Shown in pieces: positions 35,093 through 42,866 of a DNA stretch of 64,000 nucleotides. How positions within the stretch are numbered: the first letter of the stretch is position 1; every line of letters starts with the position of its first letter. Source of the DNA: an uncultured Spirochaetales bacterium (GTDB taxonomy: Bacteria > UBP6 > UBA1177); contig CACYHH010000002.1 in NCBI GenBank assembly GCA_902774115.1, forward strand, positions 248,001-312,000, read 5' to 3'. The position numbers and the translations under genes are program-made. Under the pieces are notes generated by a model. The model had not been told where the DNA came from. It saw only the letters and a program-made list of their open reading frames with translations, and searched no databases.

Positions 35093-35128
35093 GTGGCCGG
35101 CATTAAGTTGCCGGTCACACAGTTTTTT
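35093..35128 (+). terminator. terminator or attenuator after the motor genes
   Basis: The stem GTGGCCGGCA/TGCCGGTCAC (35093-35118, one G-T pair, 6-nt loop) is followed after 4 nt by six T residues. It lies between exbD and the TonB-like gene and could reduce read-through, giving more motor than TonB-like protein. Confidence 0.7.
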
Positions 35129-35160
35129 GAAAGATTATTATTGCATTTTACGAGGTTGTT

Positions 35161-36555
35161 ATGCCCCAGGGGATATCAGAGAAGGTCTTGAGGGTCGGCG
35201 TTATTCAGAACGGCAGGATCCTTGACGAGCAGGTATTCAGAAAAGCAGAAACGGTTTTTATAGGTGACTCGGAAAAAGCGCATTTTGTTGTGCCTTCGTC
35301 TTTTTTGTCCGGCAAGTTCCCGATGTTTTGTTTCAGATCAGGTCGCTACGAGCTTATTCTTACACAGAAAATGACTGGTAAGATCTTCTTGAAAGGTGAG
35401 CCTAAAGAAATAGAAGATCTAATTAAGAGCGGTACGCTGAAAAGACGCGGTGATGATTATGTTCTTCCCATTTCCGAAGATTATCGTGGTAAAATTCTTA
35501 TCGGGAATGCAATAGTACTGTTTCAATTCGTAGTTCCTTCACCGAAACCTCCGAAATTGAGACTTCCGAAGTCAATCAGAGGGTCATGGACGCAGCATGT
35601 CGACTGGCCTTTTGTTTCGATAGAGTTGGTCATCATGGTTTTCGGTTATTTCTTTTTCGCGATTTATCTTATGAATGTTCCGAAGCCGGAACCTACTGAA
35701 CTTGTTGATGTTCCCAACCGTTTTGCAAAACTTATTGCTCCTGAACTCGAAACAAAGGATGAAGTTATAGAGGAAAAGGAAATAGAAGATAAGACTCCGA
35801 AAGAAGAAAAGGAAGTCGACCCGAATGCTACGGCGACTGCTGCAAAAGCCAAGAAGGCAGCTGAACCGCAGGAAGCAGCTCCTAAAAAAGTGGAAAAGCC
35901 GAGAGACGCTTCAACCATTCAGCGTGAAGAATCTGTCCGTGTGGCTGAAATGCAGAAGAAAGTTGCCGGCAAAGGTCTTTTGAAGATGATCGGTTCTGTC
36001 GGAGAGGGTGGTACCGGCGGTTTCATCACAGATGTTCTTGGTGACGGCGGTAAAGACAGAGATATAGACTCGGCTCTTTCAGGCGTAAAACAGATCGGTG
36101 TTGCTACAAGTTCTTCACAGCGCAGCAGAAAAGGCGATGCAGGTGCTGTCGAAACGGCAAAGATAGACGATCTTAAAGTCGAGAAATCTGAAGGCGCTGT
36201 TGCAGTCAAAGGCAGAGCTGAAAAAGCTGTCGTCGGAAAGGCTTCAGTCGGAAAAACAGAAGTCGACGGTGCGGTTGATTCTGCAAGCGTAGCTAAAACG
36301 ATCAGAGGCAGCAGTGCGGCAGTAAAGCGCTGCTATGACAAGGCTCTGCTTGCTAATCCGACGTTGAAAGGTAAAGTATCCGTTACTATTTTGATAAATG
36401 AAAAAGGACGTGTCGAAAGTATTGATATAGCGGAAGATACACTCAAAGATGCTGAAACTATAAAGTGCATCAAGGGTGTTATCAGCAGACTGCGTTTCCC
36501 GAAACCGGAAGGTGGTCCTGCAAGTGTTACTTTCCCGTTCATGTTTAGTAATTAA
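35161..36555 (+). CDS. FHA-like/TM/AgmX-PglI C-terminal protein, module B
   Basis: The 464-residue protein has a beta-rich cytoplasmic head (about 8-125, VGVIQNGRILDEQVFRKAE onward) and one membrane span (about 150-171). The motif VPNRFAKLIAPE (about 184-195) matches LDNRFAKLIVE of the protein at 21689. A long charged Ala/Lys/Glu linker (about 200-260) leads to a C-terminal AgmX/PglI domain (about 370-464) with RCYDKAL, IKCIKG and RFPKPEGG..TFPFMF. It has no Gly-rich tract, unlike its paralogue. It likely couples the ExbB/ExbD motor to periplasmic TPR or barrel parts, as TonB and GltG do. Confidence 0.82.
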   Translation: MPQGISEKVLRVGVIQNGRILDEQVFRKAETVFIGDSEKAHFVVPSSFLSGKFPMFCFRSGRYELILTQKMTGKIFLKGEPKEIEDLIKSGTLKRRGDDYVLPISEDYRGKILIGNAIVLFQFVVPSPKPPKLRLPKSIRGSWTQHVDWPFVSIELVIMVFGYFFFAIYLMNVPKPEPTELVDVPNRFAKLIAPELETKDEVIEEKEIEDKTPKEEKEVDPNATATAAKAKKAAEPQEAAPKKVEKPRDASTIQREESVRVAEMQKKVAGKGLLKMIGSVGEGGTGGFITDVLGDGGKDRDIDSALSGVKQIGVATSSSQRSRKGDAGAVETAKIDDLKVEKSEGAVAVKGRAEKAVVGKASVGKTEVDGAVDSASVAKTIRGSSAAVKRCYDKALLANPTLKGKVSVTILINEKGRVESIDIAEDTLKDAETIKCIKGVISRLRFPKPEGGPASVTFPFMFSN

Positions 36556-36576
36556 ATATTGGTATAGAGGTGTAAA

Positions 36577-37221
36577 ATGTCTTTTTCAAAGATTTTTTTA
36601 TTGTTCGTCTCTTTGCTTTTGGCTTCTGCACTTTATGCAGATATTAAAGATGACGCTCAGGCAAAGGCAAGCAAGATTGCCGATGTAGAGGCTGAATTGA
36701 ACAAGGCCAATGCAGATGCTTCTGCGGCAAAGGATCAGAAATGGAAATCATGTGTCAGCGGACATCTTGGTTCGGTAAAGAACTTGGTTTCCAGTGCGTC
36801 AGGCGTAGTTTCCAAGATTGTTGCTTTGGTTGCTGCCGGTAAACTTGCTGAAGCTCAGGGACAGCTTGTAATTTTGAATGGAATGGCTGAATCGGCAGAA
36901 AAATCGTTGGCTGCTGCACAATCCTGCGAGCGTTCAAATCAAACTCAGACTAAGACGGAACAGCAGACTGTTGCCAGAGTCACTGTTTCCAGTGCTTTAA
37001 ATCTTAGTATGGGTAACGATATGCCGACTGAAATAAACCGTGGTTCAATGGAAGGTTCCGATTCCGCAGATGCGGCGGGTATTGATGCGAGCGGTGTCAT
37101 TCAGACTGCAAATGATGCTTCTGCCGCTAATGAGATCACTGCTACTGCTACCGAAACTCCTGAAGACGCTTCTCAGGTAGAGCAAGTTCCTGATCAGGAA
37201 GATCAGAGTCCTACAATGTAA
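36577..37221 (+). CDS. secreted helical protein of unknown function
   Basis: The 214-residue protein has a signal peptide (MSFSKIFLLFVSLLLASALYAD). A helical coiled-coil-like domain (about 23-130) has two Cys residues, in KSCVSGHL and AAQSCERSN, that could form a disulfide. A disordered Ala/Thr/Glu/Asp-rich tail ends it. I do not recognise a named family. I recall similar small secreted helical proteins with one KxxCVxxK helix next to exporter genes in myxobacteria. It sits between the TonB-like gene and the barrel/exporter genes. Confidence 0.7.
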   Translation: MSFSKIFLLFVSLLLASALYADIKDDAQAKASKIADVEAELNKANADASAAKDQKWKSCVSGHLGSVKNLVSSASGVVSKIVALVAAGKLAEAQGQLVILNGMAESAEKSLAAAQSCERSNQTQTKTEQQTVARVTVSSALNLSMGNDMPTEINRGSMEGSDSADAAGIDASGVIQTANDASAANEITATATETPEDASQVEQVPDQEDQSPTM

Positions 37222-37246
37222 TCAGATGGTATTTGGGTAACGTAAG

Positions 37247-38668
37247 ATGACAACTAACAGAAATTTTTTCATGGCAGTTTGTTTTGTACTGCTTGTTATG
37301 GCTTTTCCTGTGTATGCATTTGCGGAAGATGCTCCGGAAAAAGGTTTTAAAATAACAAAAGATACAGTTTTGAATGTAGGTATCGCTATCAATCCGGAGT
37401 TTGAGTCGAACATCACTAAAGCTTCGGAAGATACAGTAACTACCGATACGAGAGTTGATGACGGGGCAGAGAAGAAGGCGGAGATCATTTCGGATATGAT
37501 TCTCCACTACAGTCCGTCTCTCCGTATCAAACTTGATGACGATAAGAAGACTCTCGGCTTTTCACTTCTTTTCGACTACAACCACTATCTCGGTCTTGAA
37601 GACAAGAAAACATCGAAAAAGCTCTCCGAACTTGACATCAGATCGGATCTTTTGGGTGAATTCAACAAAGACGGTCTTGTAATTTTCGATTTCAAAAACT
37701 CTCTTTCAAGATCTTCGACTCCCGACGGACAGGAACTTTCCGGAAAGAACAGAAACCTTATGGATTCTTTTGCAGTAGGCGTTGCGTTCAAGAGTGTTGA
37801 AGACGTCCTTTACGGAAAGATCAAACTCGGTTTCGACATCAACTACCTTGAACAGTCGAAAAATAATGCAGCTTATAAAGATTACAACTACATTTCCCCG
37901 TTCCTTGATCTTTTCGGAAGATGGAAATTCCTCCCGAAAACGATGGCTTTCGCTTCTTTTTCGGTAAGATATCAGGATTACTACGAGTCAAAAATCCGTG
38001 ATGATTCCAGAGCTGTTCCGATAAATATTTTCCTTGGTGTAATGAGCCAGTTCACTCCTTATATCTCAGGAAAACTTGCAGCCGGTTATTCTGCAAATGT
38101 CAGCAGCAGCGTTCAGCATGACTACAATATGAATGCTGAGTTGATTTTCAAATATCAGGATACCGGTCTTGCTCTCGGATACCTCAAAACGATGCGTCCT
38201 TCTGCTTATTTCCAGTATAATTCGACGCATAAAGTTTACTTGAACTTCAAACAGAAATTCGCACAAAAATTCCTTGCTTCGATGAATTTCAGCTATTCTT
38301 ACCTTATGTACGGCAAGAATATAGAGTTTAAGAGCAGGGATGAATACACCCAGGCTAATGACGGTTCCTATCAGAAAGTTGATACATATGATGACGGTTC
38401 GACCGTCACATACTCGGTTCTTATGCCGAAAGGAAAACGCAGAGATCATCTTATAAACTTCGGTCCGTCGCTTTCCTACGCTATTTTCCCGTGGTTCGGT
38501 CTCAAACTCGGTTATGATCTTGAATACAAAGATACCGATTACGTCAGAACTTCGACTACGAATTTCAACCACGCAACAAACGCTGAACAGAATTATACAA
38601 GAATGACTGCAACCCATTACGACTACATCGACCACAGGGTAATGCTTTCAATCGTTCTTGATTACTAA
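37247..38668 (+). CDS. outer-membrane beta-barrel upstream of the short OPX gene (WzpX-like role proposed)
   Basis: The 473-residue protein has a signal peptide (to about residue 26, FPVYAFAED), then a barrel of many amphipathic strands to a terminal IDHRVMLSIVLDY strand. Typical motifs are LRIKLDDDKKTLGFSLLFDYN and LDLFGRWKFLPKTMAFASFSVRYQDYYES. It lies 5 nt before a polysaccharide exporter lipoprotein that lacks its own membrane-crossing part. In Myxococcus, WzpX, WzpS and WzpB are barrels proposed to complete such short OPX proteins. The barrel is sequence-supported; the role is inference from context. Confidence 0.8.
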   Translation: MTTNRNFFMAVCFVLLVMAFPVYAFAEDAPEKGFKITKDTVLNVGIAINPEFESNITKASEDTVTTDTRVDDGAEKKAEIISDMILHYSPSLRIKLDDDKKTLGFSLLFDYNHYLGLEDKKTSKKLSELDIRSDLLGEFNKDGLVIFDFKNSLSRSSTPDGQELSGKNRNLMDSFAVGVAFKSVEDVLYGKIKLGFDINYLEQSKNNAAYKDYNYISPFLDLFGRWKFLPKTMAFASFSVRYQDYYESKIRDDSRAVPINIFLGVMSQFTPYISGKLAAGYSANVSSSVQHDYNMNAELIFKYQDTGLALGYLKTMRPSAYFQYNSTHKVYLNFKQKFAQKFLASMNFSYSYLMYGKNIEFKSRDEYTQANDGSYQKVDTYDDGSTVTYSVLMPKGKRRDHLINFGPSLSYAIFPWFGLKLGYDLEYKDTDYVRTSTTNFNHATNAEQNYTRMTATHYDYIDHRVMLSIVLDY

Positions 38669-38673
38669 TTTTT

Positions 38674-39309
38674 ATGAATAAAATCCTCCACTTTTTCTTA
38701 TTTTTTTTTAGTCTCTCGCTTTTTGTATCCTGCACGATAAGAGTCGGTGAAAACAACGCCGACAGACAGACGACTTCTCAGACTTCGTCAGAAGCTGTGG
38801 AAGAAGAGGAGGATCATCTTTCTTTCATCGGTGCAGGTGACAAAATCAACATTCAGGTTTACAACGAAAAGGAGCTGTCCGGCGTTTATCAGGTAAGTCC
38901 GGAAGGCTATATTACTTTCCCTTTTATCGGCGAAATCAAGGTCGACGGGCTCAATATTTTCACACTTGCGATGAAGATTTCCTCAAAGCTGAAGGAAGGT
39001 TATCTGAAAGAGCCGAATGTTACAGTTTTGGTTGAAGAGTTCGTAAGCAAGCGTATTTTTGTTTTGGGGCAGGTCAAAAAGGCCGGCAGTTTTCCGATCA
39101 GAAGGCGCATGAGCGTCATCGAAGCGATAAGCCTTGCCGGAGGATTCACCAATCTGGCCGATCTTTCGAATGTTGTTGTGACCAGAAAGGGTGATGACGG
39201 CAGGGAAAAACGCTTTGTCGTTGATATAAAATCGATAGTGAACGGCGCAAAGGAGAATTTTTACCTTGATGCCGGAGATATAGTTTTTGTCGGAGAGAGA
39301 TTCTTCTGA
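38674..39309 (+). CDS. polysaccharide export lipoprotein (short Wza/OPX type)
   Basis: The 211-residue protein has a lipobox LSLFVSC (Cys20). A Poly_export domain (about 49-125, FIGAGDKINIQVYNEKELSG onward) is followed by one SLBB-like domain (about 128-180, KRIFVLGQVKKAGSFPIRRR). It ends right after, so the second SLBB repeats and the C-terminal outer-membrane helix of E. coli Wza (about 380 residues) are absent. It is a short, periplasmic OPX that needs a separate barrel; the gene 5 nt upstream codes for one. Its stop overlaps the next start (TGATGA). Confidence 0.93.
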   Translation: MNKILHFFLFFFSLSLFVSCTIRVGENNADRQTTSQTSSEAVEEEEDHLSFIGAGDKINIQVYNEKELSGVYQVSPEGYITFPFIGEIKVDGLNIFTLAMKISSKLKEGYLKEPNVTVLVEEFVSKRIFVLGQVKKAGSFPIRRRMSVIEAISLAGGFTNLADLSNVVVTRKGDDGREKRFVVDIKSIVNGAKENFYLDAGDIVFVGERFF

Positions 39310-41498
39310 TGAATGAACAGGAACGCGAAATAGATTTAATGGAAATCCTTGCCTTGCTTAAAAGGCATATTTATTTGTTTATCGCGATAATCCTGATCGT
39401 GATGACTTTTACTGTTGCACAGATCTACCGCATGGTGAAAATCTACGAGTCGACCGCGACGATCGAAATTGAACCCAAAGCGGCAAACGTTCTCGGCGGG
39501 AACATGGAAGTCATCCAGAGCGGAACTCAGGGAAATGTTTTTGCGAACAAAGACTACTATGCGACTCAGTATGAGATAATCAAGAGCCGTGCTGTCGCTC
39601 AGAAAGTGCTTGAAATGGTTCCTGGTGAAAATGTTCTCGAGTATCTCGGTTTCGACCTCGAAAAAATCGAGCCTGATAAAATCAAGGATATTGATCCGAT
39701 AGCCGTTCTTCTGACCAAAATCAACGTTATGCCGCAGAAAAACAGCAATATCGTCCGTATCTCGGTCGAAGACAAAGACCCGGAAAAGGCGGCTTTCTTA
39801 GCAAACGCGGTAGCTTCATCTTACATAGAATTCAACCTTGAAAAGAAGTATTTTGAAACGAAGGACGCTGCCCGCTGGCTTATGGATCAGAGCGTGAGCC
39901 TTAAGCAGAACCTTGAAAATTCGGAAATGATGCTTTTTGAGTTCAAGCAGAGCAACAATGTCCTTGCCACGACTTTCGAGGCTAAGCAGGAACTTCTTTC
40001 AAACCGCATAATCAAGCTGACAAACACTCTGACCGATCAGGAAATAAAGCGCAACGCTCTCACGGCCAAGATCGAGGAGTACGCTCACCTCAACATCGAC
40101 AATCCTGAAGACGGTTTTTTTAAGGAAATCAGCAAGGAAAACCCGATTATCGGCAATTTGAAGCTTAAGTATCTTGACGTAGTGTCGAAAATAAACGAAT
40201 CGGAACAGGTTTACGGCGAGAAACATCCGAAAGTTGTTACTCTGCTCGCCGACAAGGAAAATATCGAAAAGACTTTCAAAAGCGAGATTGAAGGTGTTGT
40301 TAGCAGTTACAATCTCGAACTGAAAATGCTCGACAACGAGATGAAAAAGAACCGCAAAATGCTTTCGGAATCGCAGACAGAGGCGATAAATCTGAACAAG
40401 CTCGACATCAACTACAGCAAGCTGCGCCGTGAAGTCGAGACCAATAAGAAGCTTTACGACATAGTTCTTGAAAGGTCGAAAGAGGCTGATCTCAGCGCGC
40501 TCCTCAAGAACAACAACATCCGCATGATCGACCGTGCGCTTGTTTCGAAGATTCCTGTGAAGCCGAGAAAGCAGATAATCCTGCTTGCAGGCTTTGCAAT
40601 CGCGCTTGTTTTAGCGTCTCTCGCGGTTTTTCTCGTCGAATTTTTCGATACCAAGTTCAAGAGCTTCAAAGAACTTGAAACTATTTCAGGAAAGTCGCTT
40701 CTCGGTATTATTCCTAAGTTCCAGCAGATCGAAACCTCTCAGTTCAAAGAGATCGCTTTTGAGGATAAAAGCGGTAAAAACCTTGCAGTAGAAGCTTTCA
40801 GATCTCTCAGAACCAATATCAAGCTGAGCAACCCTGATTCAAAGCTCAAAGTCATGCTCGTTACAAGTTCCGTTCCGCACGAAGGTAAAACGATCGTCTC
40901 TTCGAACCTTGCAGCGAGTTATTCGGTCGCCGGCAAAAAGGTGCTTCTGATCGATGCCGACATGAGAAAACCGAGAGTCCATAAAGTTTTCGGACTCAAG
41001 AACGAAAAAGGTCTTTCGACTTTGATCGTCGGTGAACATTCGATGGACGATGTCATCAACAAGAACGTTTACGACGGGCTTGACGTCGTTACTGCAGGCA
41101 TCATTCCGCCGAACCCGGCAGAACTTCTTGAGAGTGCCCGTTTCGCAGATATCCTGAAAGATTTTTCGGAAATTTACGATGTCGTTATCATCGATACTCC
41201 GCCGCTCAGTCCGGTAAGCGATGCCGCGACGATCGCACCTATGACCGACGGACTCATCCTTGCAGTCAACATCAGCGAGACTCCGCGCGATGTCTTCAAG
41301 TCTGTCATCGCGAATATTTCGAAGCCCGGCATCATTCGTCTCGGCGTTGTCGTCAACAACATCGATTTCAAGCAGGAAAAGAAATTCAAGTCTTATTACG
41401 GCTATTCATATTACCATTCGTCATACTACAAATCGAACTATTATTACTACACGTCCGATGAAGATGGAAAAACTAAAAAGAAGAAAAAACATTCTTAG
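39309..41498 (+). CDS. polysaccharide co-polymerase with tyrosine autokinase domain (Wzc-like)
   Basis: The 729-residue inner-membrane protein regulates chain length and export of a surface polysaccharide. An N-terminal Wzz domain lies between two spans (about 21-40 and 422-444) with a long periplasmic coiled coil. The cytoplasmic BY-kinase has Walker A SSVPHEGKT (about 520-528), Walker A' LLIDADMRKPR (546-556) and Walker B VVIIDTPPL (625-633). The tail is rich in Tyr (about 696-714, many YY pairs), the autophosphorylation cluster of the family. It partners the OPX protein encoded just before. No glycosyltransferase, flippase or polymerase gene lies in the window, so the sugar chain must be made from elsewhere. 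Confidence 0.95.
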   Translation: MNEQEREIDLMEILALLKRHIYLFIAIILIVMTFTVAQIYRMVKIYESTATIEIEPKAANVLGGNMEVIQSGTQGNVFANKDYYATQYEIIKSRAVAQKVLEMVPGENVLEYLGFDLEKIEPDKIKDIDPIAVLLTKINVMPQKNSNIVRISVEDKDPEKAAFLANAVASSYIEFNLEKKYFETKDAARWLMDQSVSLKQNLENSEMMLFEFKQSNNVLATTFEAKQELLSNRIIKLTNTLTDQEIKRNALTAKIEEYAHLNIDNPEDGFFKEISKENPIIGNLKLKYLDVVSKINESEQVYGEKHPKVVTLLADKENIEKTFKSEIEGVVSSYNLELKMLDNEMKKNRKMLSESQTEAINLNKLDINYSKLRREVETNKKLYDIVLERSKEADLSALLKNNNIRMIDRALVSKIPVKPRKQIILLAGFAIALVLASLAVFLVEFFDTKFKSFKELETISGKSLLGIIPKFQQIETSQFKEIAFEDKSGKNLAVEAFRSLRTNIKLSNPDSKLKVMLVTSSVPHEGKTIVSSNLAASYSVAGKKVLLIDADMRKPRVHKVFGLKNEKGLSTLIVGEHSMDDVINKNVYDGLDVVTAGIIPPNPAELLESARFADILKDFSEIYDVVIIDTPPLSPVSDAATIAPMTDGLILAVNISETPRDVFKSVIANISKPGIIRLGVVVNNIDFKQEKKFKSYYGYSYYHSSYYKSNYYYYTSDEDGKTKKKKKHS

Positions 41499-42210
41499 CC
41501 TGTTTTTCGTGCTCGGCGCGGCTGTTTTGTCTCTTTTGTCGGCAGGCTGCGAATCTCCGAGAGTGATAAACCATCCCGTTTCGAGAGGCGATACATATTA
41601 CTATTACGTCACTTTTTACGGTGATGAATACAACGGAAAACAGATGGCTAACGGCGAGACTTTTTCAAATGACGCCATGACCTGTGCGGCAAAAGGATTT
41701 CCGTTCGGAACGGTGCTTGAAGTCCAGTCGCTTGATACCGGAAAAAAGGTCGAAGTCACAGTTGCCGACAGACCGGGAAAAGAGGTCGTAGACCTTACAA
41801 GAAAGGCTTTTGATATGATAGACAACGCGTCAAAAGGAAAAATCAGGGCAAAAATCAAAGTCGTAGGTCTGGCTGAAAGCGCCCCGAAAGCTGCTCCTGC
41901 TGCTGCGGCTGAACCGGAAAAGAGCACCGAAGAAGAAAAAACGGAATCTGCAAAAGAAGAAAAAAAACCCGAAGCAGAAGCTCCGAAAGAGACTAAAAAA
42001 GAGGTTTTTTATGCAATTATGCTCGCGGCATTCGGCAATATAGATGCGGCAAAGGCTTATCAGAGCGGAATAAAGGAAGATACCTACATCTTTGCACAGG
42101 ACGGTAAATTCGAGGTCAGATACGGCAGATACGCTTCAAAAGAGGAAGCACAGGCTGATATAAATAATTTTTCATGGAAAGATGCTGAAATAGTTACAAT
42201 TGAAGAATAG
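41458..42210 (+). CDS. RlpA-like lipoprotein with C-terminal SPOR domain
   Basis: The 250-residue protein has a lipobox LLSAGC (Cys31), an RlpA-type double-psi barrel (about 45-125) and a C-terminal SPOR domain (about 175-250) that would bind denuded peptidoglycan. RlpA proteins are septal lytic transglycosylases. The Glu in ANGETF and the Asp in VADRPG are kept, but the usual His in the TAAH segment is Lys (CAAKGFPFGT), so activity is uncertain. The gene overlaps the kinase gene by 41 nt, or by 35 nt with the ATG at 41464. No clear ribosome binding site was seen, so coupling is likely. Confidence 0.82.
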   Translation: MKMEKLKRRKNILSLFFVLGAAVLSLLSAGCESPRVINHPVSRGDTYYYYVTFYGDEYNGKQMANGETFSNDAMTCAAKGFPFGTVLEVQSLDTGKKVEVTVADRPGKEVVDLTRKAFDMIDNASKGKIRAKIKVVGLAESAPKAAPAAAAEPEKSTEEEKTESAKEEKKPEAEAPKETKKEVFYAIMLAAFGNIDAAKAYQSGIKEDTYIFAQDGKFEVRYGRYASKEEAQADINNFSWKDAEIVTIEE

Positions 42211-42219
42211 GAGGAAATT

Positions 42220-42714
42220 ATGACGAAATTCAGAATTTTTGCAGTATTGTTCGTTTTGTTGATGATCACCCCTGTTTACGCGCAGAAAATCGCGTTCGTT
42301 GATGTCAAAAAGGTTTGGTCAGAGTCAAAAGAAGTCGAAAAAGAGAGAAAGAAAGTCGAGGCTCTTCTGAAGAAAAGCCAGGACGAACTCAAGGCTAAAG
42401 AAGCGGAAGTCATAAAAATTCAGGAAAAGATCAAAAGAGAAGCGAAAATGGCTACCGAAGAAGCGCAGGCTATGATGCTTGAAGAGTATCAGAAGAAAGC
42501 TCTCGAACTTCAGAAGATGGCTTCGCAGAAAGAAAAGGAACTCGCAGAGAAAGATGCCGCAGCCCAGGAGGAATTCCTCGGCAAAGTTCGGAAAATCGTT
42601 ATGAAAATAGCTCTCACAAAAGGATACGACATGGTCATTCCGGCAGAGCAGACGCTTTACTACAACGACAAATTCGACATCACAAAAGACGTTATTGCCG
42701 AAATCAACAAATAA
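42220..42714 (+). CDS. OmpH/Skp family periplasmic chaperone
   Basis: The 164-residue protein has a signal peptide (to about residue 21, ITPVYAQ), the opening strand KIAFVDVKKVWSES, a long coiled coil (about 35-120) and a C-terminal strand-helix (GYDMVIPAEQTLYYN). This is the tentacle-like Skp fold. Skp holds unfolded outer-membrane proteins in the periplasm, fitting its place at the end of a barrel-rich gene series. It begins 9 nt after the RlpA-like gene with GGAGG. An in-frame TAA ends it before an AT-rich promoter region. Confidence 0.88.
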   Translation: MTKFRIFAVLFVLLMITPVYAQKIAFVDVKKVWSESKEVEKERKKVEALLKKSQDELKAKEAEVIKIQEKIKREAKMATEEAQAMMLEEYQKKALELQKMASQKEKELAEKDAAAQEEFLGKVRKIVMKIALTKGYDMVIPAEQTLYYNDKFDITKDVIAEINK

Positions 42715-42736
42715 CCAAGTTTTTTCTTTTTCGCTC

Positions 42737-42764
42737 TCGCAATTTAAAAAAAAATCGATATAAT
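42737..42764 (+). promoter_or_regulatory. candidate promoter of the Ser/Thr kinase gene
   Basis: A perfect TATAAT lies at 42759-42764. The -35 is poor (TCGCAA at 42737-42742, 16-bp spacer). The leader of about 100 nt to the start at 42867 contains an octamer-repeat element. Confidence 0.4.
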
Positions 42765-42800
42765 ATTTCGGTTTTGCCGTTATTTTCAGCGCGCCGGATC

Positions 42801-42828
42801 GTAGTAACGACGTGACGACATAACGTCG
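42801..42828. repeat. octamer element (copy 1) in the leader of the kinase gene
   Basis: On the minus strand the units read GTTATGTC, GTCACGTC and GTTACTAC, variants of GTNACGTC. GCGCGC lies at both sides (42790-42795 and 42834-42839), so the RNA could fold with the repeats in the loop. Confidence 0.6.
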
Positions 42829-42866
42829 AAAATGCGCGCACTACCGCATCGAAAGGAGGTTTCCGT

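Noticed and set aside
13984-42714. Classic TonB or Tol-Pal system
   Set aside because: No TonB-dependent receptor, TolB or Pal gene is present. The TonB-like proteins have a cytoplasmic head and AgmX/PglI-type ends, and the TPR proteins are not part of Tol-Pal.
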